Part shown: positions 62,859 to 64,000 of the stretch, piece after piece | Layout of the letters: the number at the start of each line of letters is the position of its first letter | Numbering within the stretch: position 1 is the stretch's first letter | From: Pseudoduganella umbonata | Lineage (GTDB): Bacteria; Pseudomonadota; Gammaproteobacteria; Burkholderiales; Burkholderiaceae_D | Reading direction: 5' to 3' | Length of the DNA: 64,000 bases | Assembly (NCBI RefSeq): GCF_014192225.1 | Contig: NZ_JACHXS010000008.1 | Span: 62,001-126,000 of the forward strand | Notes under the pieces: generated by a model | What the model was told of the DNA's origin: nothing | What the model saw: only the letters and a program-made list of their open reading frames with translations | Database searches by the model: none | Made by a program: the position numbers and the translations under genes

Positions 62859-63464
62859 TTACTTTCGCTCGTTGTGGACGATGTCGACGAAGCGCACGGC
62901 CTGCTGCTCCATCTGGATCACGAAACCGTCCACCAGCGCGCGGAAGTGGCGGTAGAACACCAGCGCGGGCATGGCGATCGCCAGGCCGAAACCGGTGTTG
63001 TACAGCGCCACCGAGATGCCGTGCGCCAGTTGCGCCGGGTTGGTGCCGGCGGGATTCTGCGCGCCGAAGATCTCGATCATGCCGACCACGGTACCGAACA
63101 GCCCCATCAGCGGGGCCAGCGTGGCGATCGTGCCCAGCGTCGTCAGGAAGCGCTCCAGCGTGTGGGCGACCCCGCTGCCCGCCTCTTCGATCGATTCCTT
63201 CATGACCTCGCGCGGCGCGTTAACGTTGCGCAGCGCGGCCGACAGCACCACGCCCAGCGGGGAACTGCTCTCGAGCTTGCCGGTGATCTCGGGCGTGATA
63301 TTGCCGCTGCGGTACACCCGCACCACTTCATCGAGCAGGTTCGGCGGAATGATCCGGGCGCGCCGCAGCGTCATCAGGCGTTCGATGATCAACGCGGTAG
63401 CCACGATGGATGCGATCAGCAGCAGCCAGATCGGCCAGCCGGCAGCTTGGAAGATGGCGAGCAA
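62859..63464 (-). CDS. exbB: ExbB/TolQ/MotA-family proton channel protein
   Basis: A 201-residue protein with three transmembrane helices. It starts with TTG at 63464, with AAGGAG exactly 6 bp upstream. Motifs SSPLGVVLSAALR, LERFLTTLGTIATLAPLMGL, FGTVVGMIEIF and SVALYNTGFGLAIAMPALVFY are typical of ExbB. It precedes exbD by 9 bp. Confidence 0.95.
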   Translation of the reverse strand: MLAIFQAAGWPIWLLLIASIVATALIIERLMTLRRARIIPPNLLDEVVRVYRSGNITPEITGKLESSSPLGVVLSAALRNVNAPREVMKESIEEAGSGVAHTLERFLTTLGTIATLAPLMGLFGTVVGMIEIFGAQNPAGTNPAQLAHGISVALYNTGFGLAIAMPALVFYRHFRALVDGFVIQMEQQAVRFVDIVHNERK

Positions 63465-64000
63465 AACTTACTCCTTGAGATAGCGCAGACGCGCAATGTA
63501 GCGTGTTGCCGTGCCGGCGGCAAGTGTGGACAGGCGCAGCGCGCCGCCCCTGCCTTTTGCACAAATTCTGTGGAAAAGATTGTGTGCAATACCCAATCGG
63601 CAATACAAGTCGTTGATTTCAAACAGCAATTAAGCAAAGCCTGTTTTTTAGGCAGTTTCGTGACTGGCCGAGCCATGCCTATTCTCAACAGTTTCTGTGG
63701 ACAATATTGTTGGCAACGCCCCCTATCCACGTGCAAGCCATTGATTAATCACAACAATATTGTCCTGCATAAAAATTGCGCAGCGGCTTGATCGGGCGGA
63801 TCGGCGACGGTGCGCTTTTGCACAGTAACTGTTGATAAGATTGTTGGCAAGACTACCCATTCACTCCCAACCGATTGATTTATAAGGATAAAATAAGCAT
63901 GCACAATAAAGATGCAAATCCTGCGGATCGTTCACGTGGCGGGGCTGGACGGCAGCACGGCATCCTTCTGCACACAAACTGTGGACAATATTGTGCGCAA
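63465..64000. repeat. Gene-free end region with four diverged repeat copies carrying DnaA-box-like 9-mers
   Basis: No gene is seen. Four copies of a ~75-bp element begin near 63555, 63679, 63815 and 63964. The core reads CTGTGGACAA-kATTGT-kGGCAA, preceded by TTTTGCACA and followed at +36 by RTTGATTWAT in the three copies that are complete. The embedded 9-mers are TGTGGAAAA (63569), TGTGGACAA (63696), TGTTGATAA (63830) and TGTGGACAA (63980), each within one or two bases of the DnaA box complement TGTGGATAA. An additional ACAATATTGT palindrome is at 63754-63763. The fourth copy is cut by the window end. Confidence 0.75.

Overview
The window comes from a high-GC Gram-negative bacterium, most likely a betaproteobacterium of the Oxalobacteraceae (Massilia/Duganella/Pseudoduganella type). 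The evidence is a complete exosortase B (XrtB) 'methanolan-type' Eps locus (epsB, D, E, F, G, I, L, xrtB and a CPBP/CAAX-protease homologue), a PEP-CTERM protein, and the Burkholderiales-like housekeeping order exbB-exbD-lpxK-trm112-kdsB-adk. Taxonomy is inferred from gene content only. Almost all genes lie on the minus strand; the rhamnose block, a CapK-like gene, one tRNA and the PEP-CTERM gene are on the plus strand.

Layout. 1-3302 (-): the start of a secreted protein and a large secreted ExeM/NucH-type nuclease. 3585-6982 (+): rfbBACD, dTDP-L-rhamnose synthesis, with overlapping genes. 7144-8142 (-): a TIGR03790-type secreted protein. 8395-20098 (mostly -): sugar-nucleotide and glycan genes (manC, a second nucleotidyltransferase, galE, wecB with an apparent frameshift near its 3' end, tviB, two glycosyltransferases, a CapK-like adenylate-forming enzyme, a Wzx-like flippase). 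20312-33811 (-): the XrtB/Eps core, read as CPBP protease, epsL, epsB, epsD, epsE, epsF, epsG, xrtB, epsI, a Wzy-like polymerase and a secreted heparinase/DUF4962-type lyase. Together these make sugar nucleotides, start the glycan on undecaprenyl phosphate, flip, polymerise and export it, and process PEP-CTERM cargo. 33932-36019: an ABC-F ATPase and tRNA-Arg(CCT). 36352-40130: a PEP-CTERM protein, a possible small ORF, a glycosyltransferase and an acyltransferase.

40347-47252 (-) is a compact six-gene catabolic operon: aryl-CoA ligase, a fused anthraniloyl/salicylyl-CoA monooxygenase-reductase, a MarR regulator, enoyl-CoA hydratase, acyl-CoA dehydrogenase and a RidA-family deaminase. Four of its five junctions are ATGA overlaps and the fifth is a 1-nt gap. 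It looks like the aerobic CoA-dependent 2-aminobenzoate (or salicylate) pathway. 47363-53510 (-): a patatin-like lipase, a 1407-residue hybrid sensor kinase and a response regulator with a degenerate HPt-like tail. 53714-59318 (-): gamma-glutamyltransferase, an SDR dehydrogenase preceded by an 11-bp tandem array, a small secreted protein and a proton-pumping pyrophosphatase. 59514-63464 (-): adk, kdsB, trm112, lpxK, exbD, exbB.

The last ~450 bp (63555-64000) holds no gene but carries four diverged copies of a repeat, each containing a DnaA-box-like 9-mer. The most noteworthy points are this repeat array, the RidA-containing anthraniloyl-CoA-type operon, the wecB frameshift, and an EpsG whose Walker A lysine is replaced. 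Starts were re-chosen from Shine-Dalgarno spacing, signal peptides and family N-termini. No database search was possible, so family names rest on recognised motifs.
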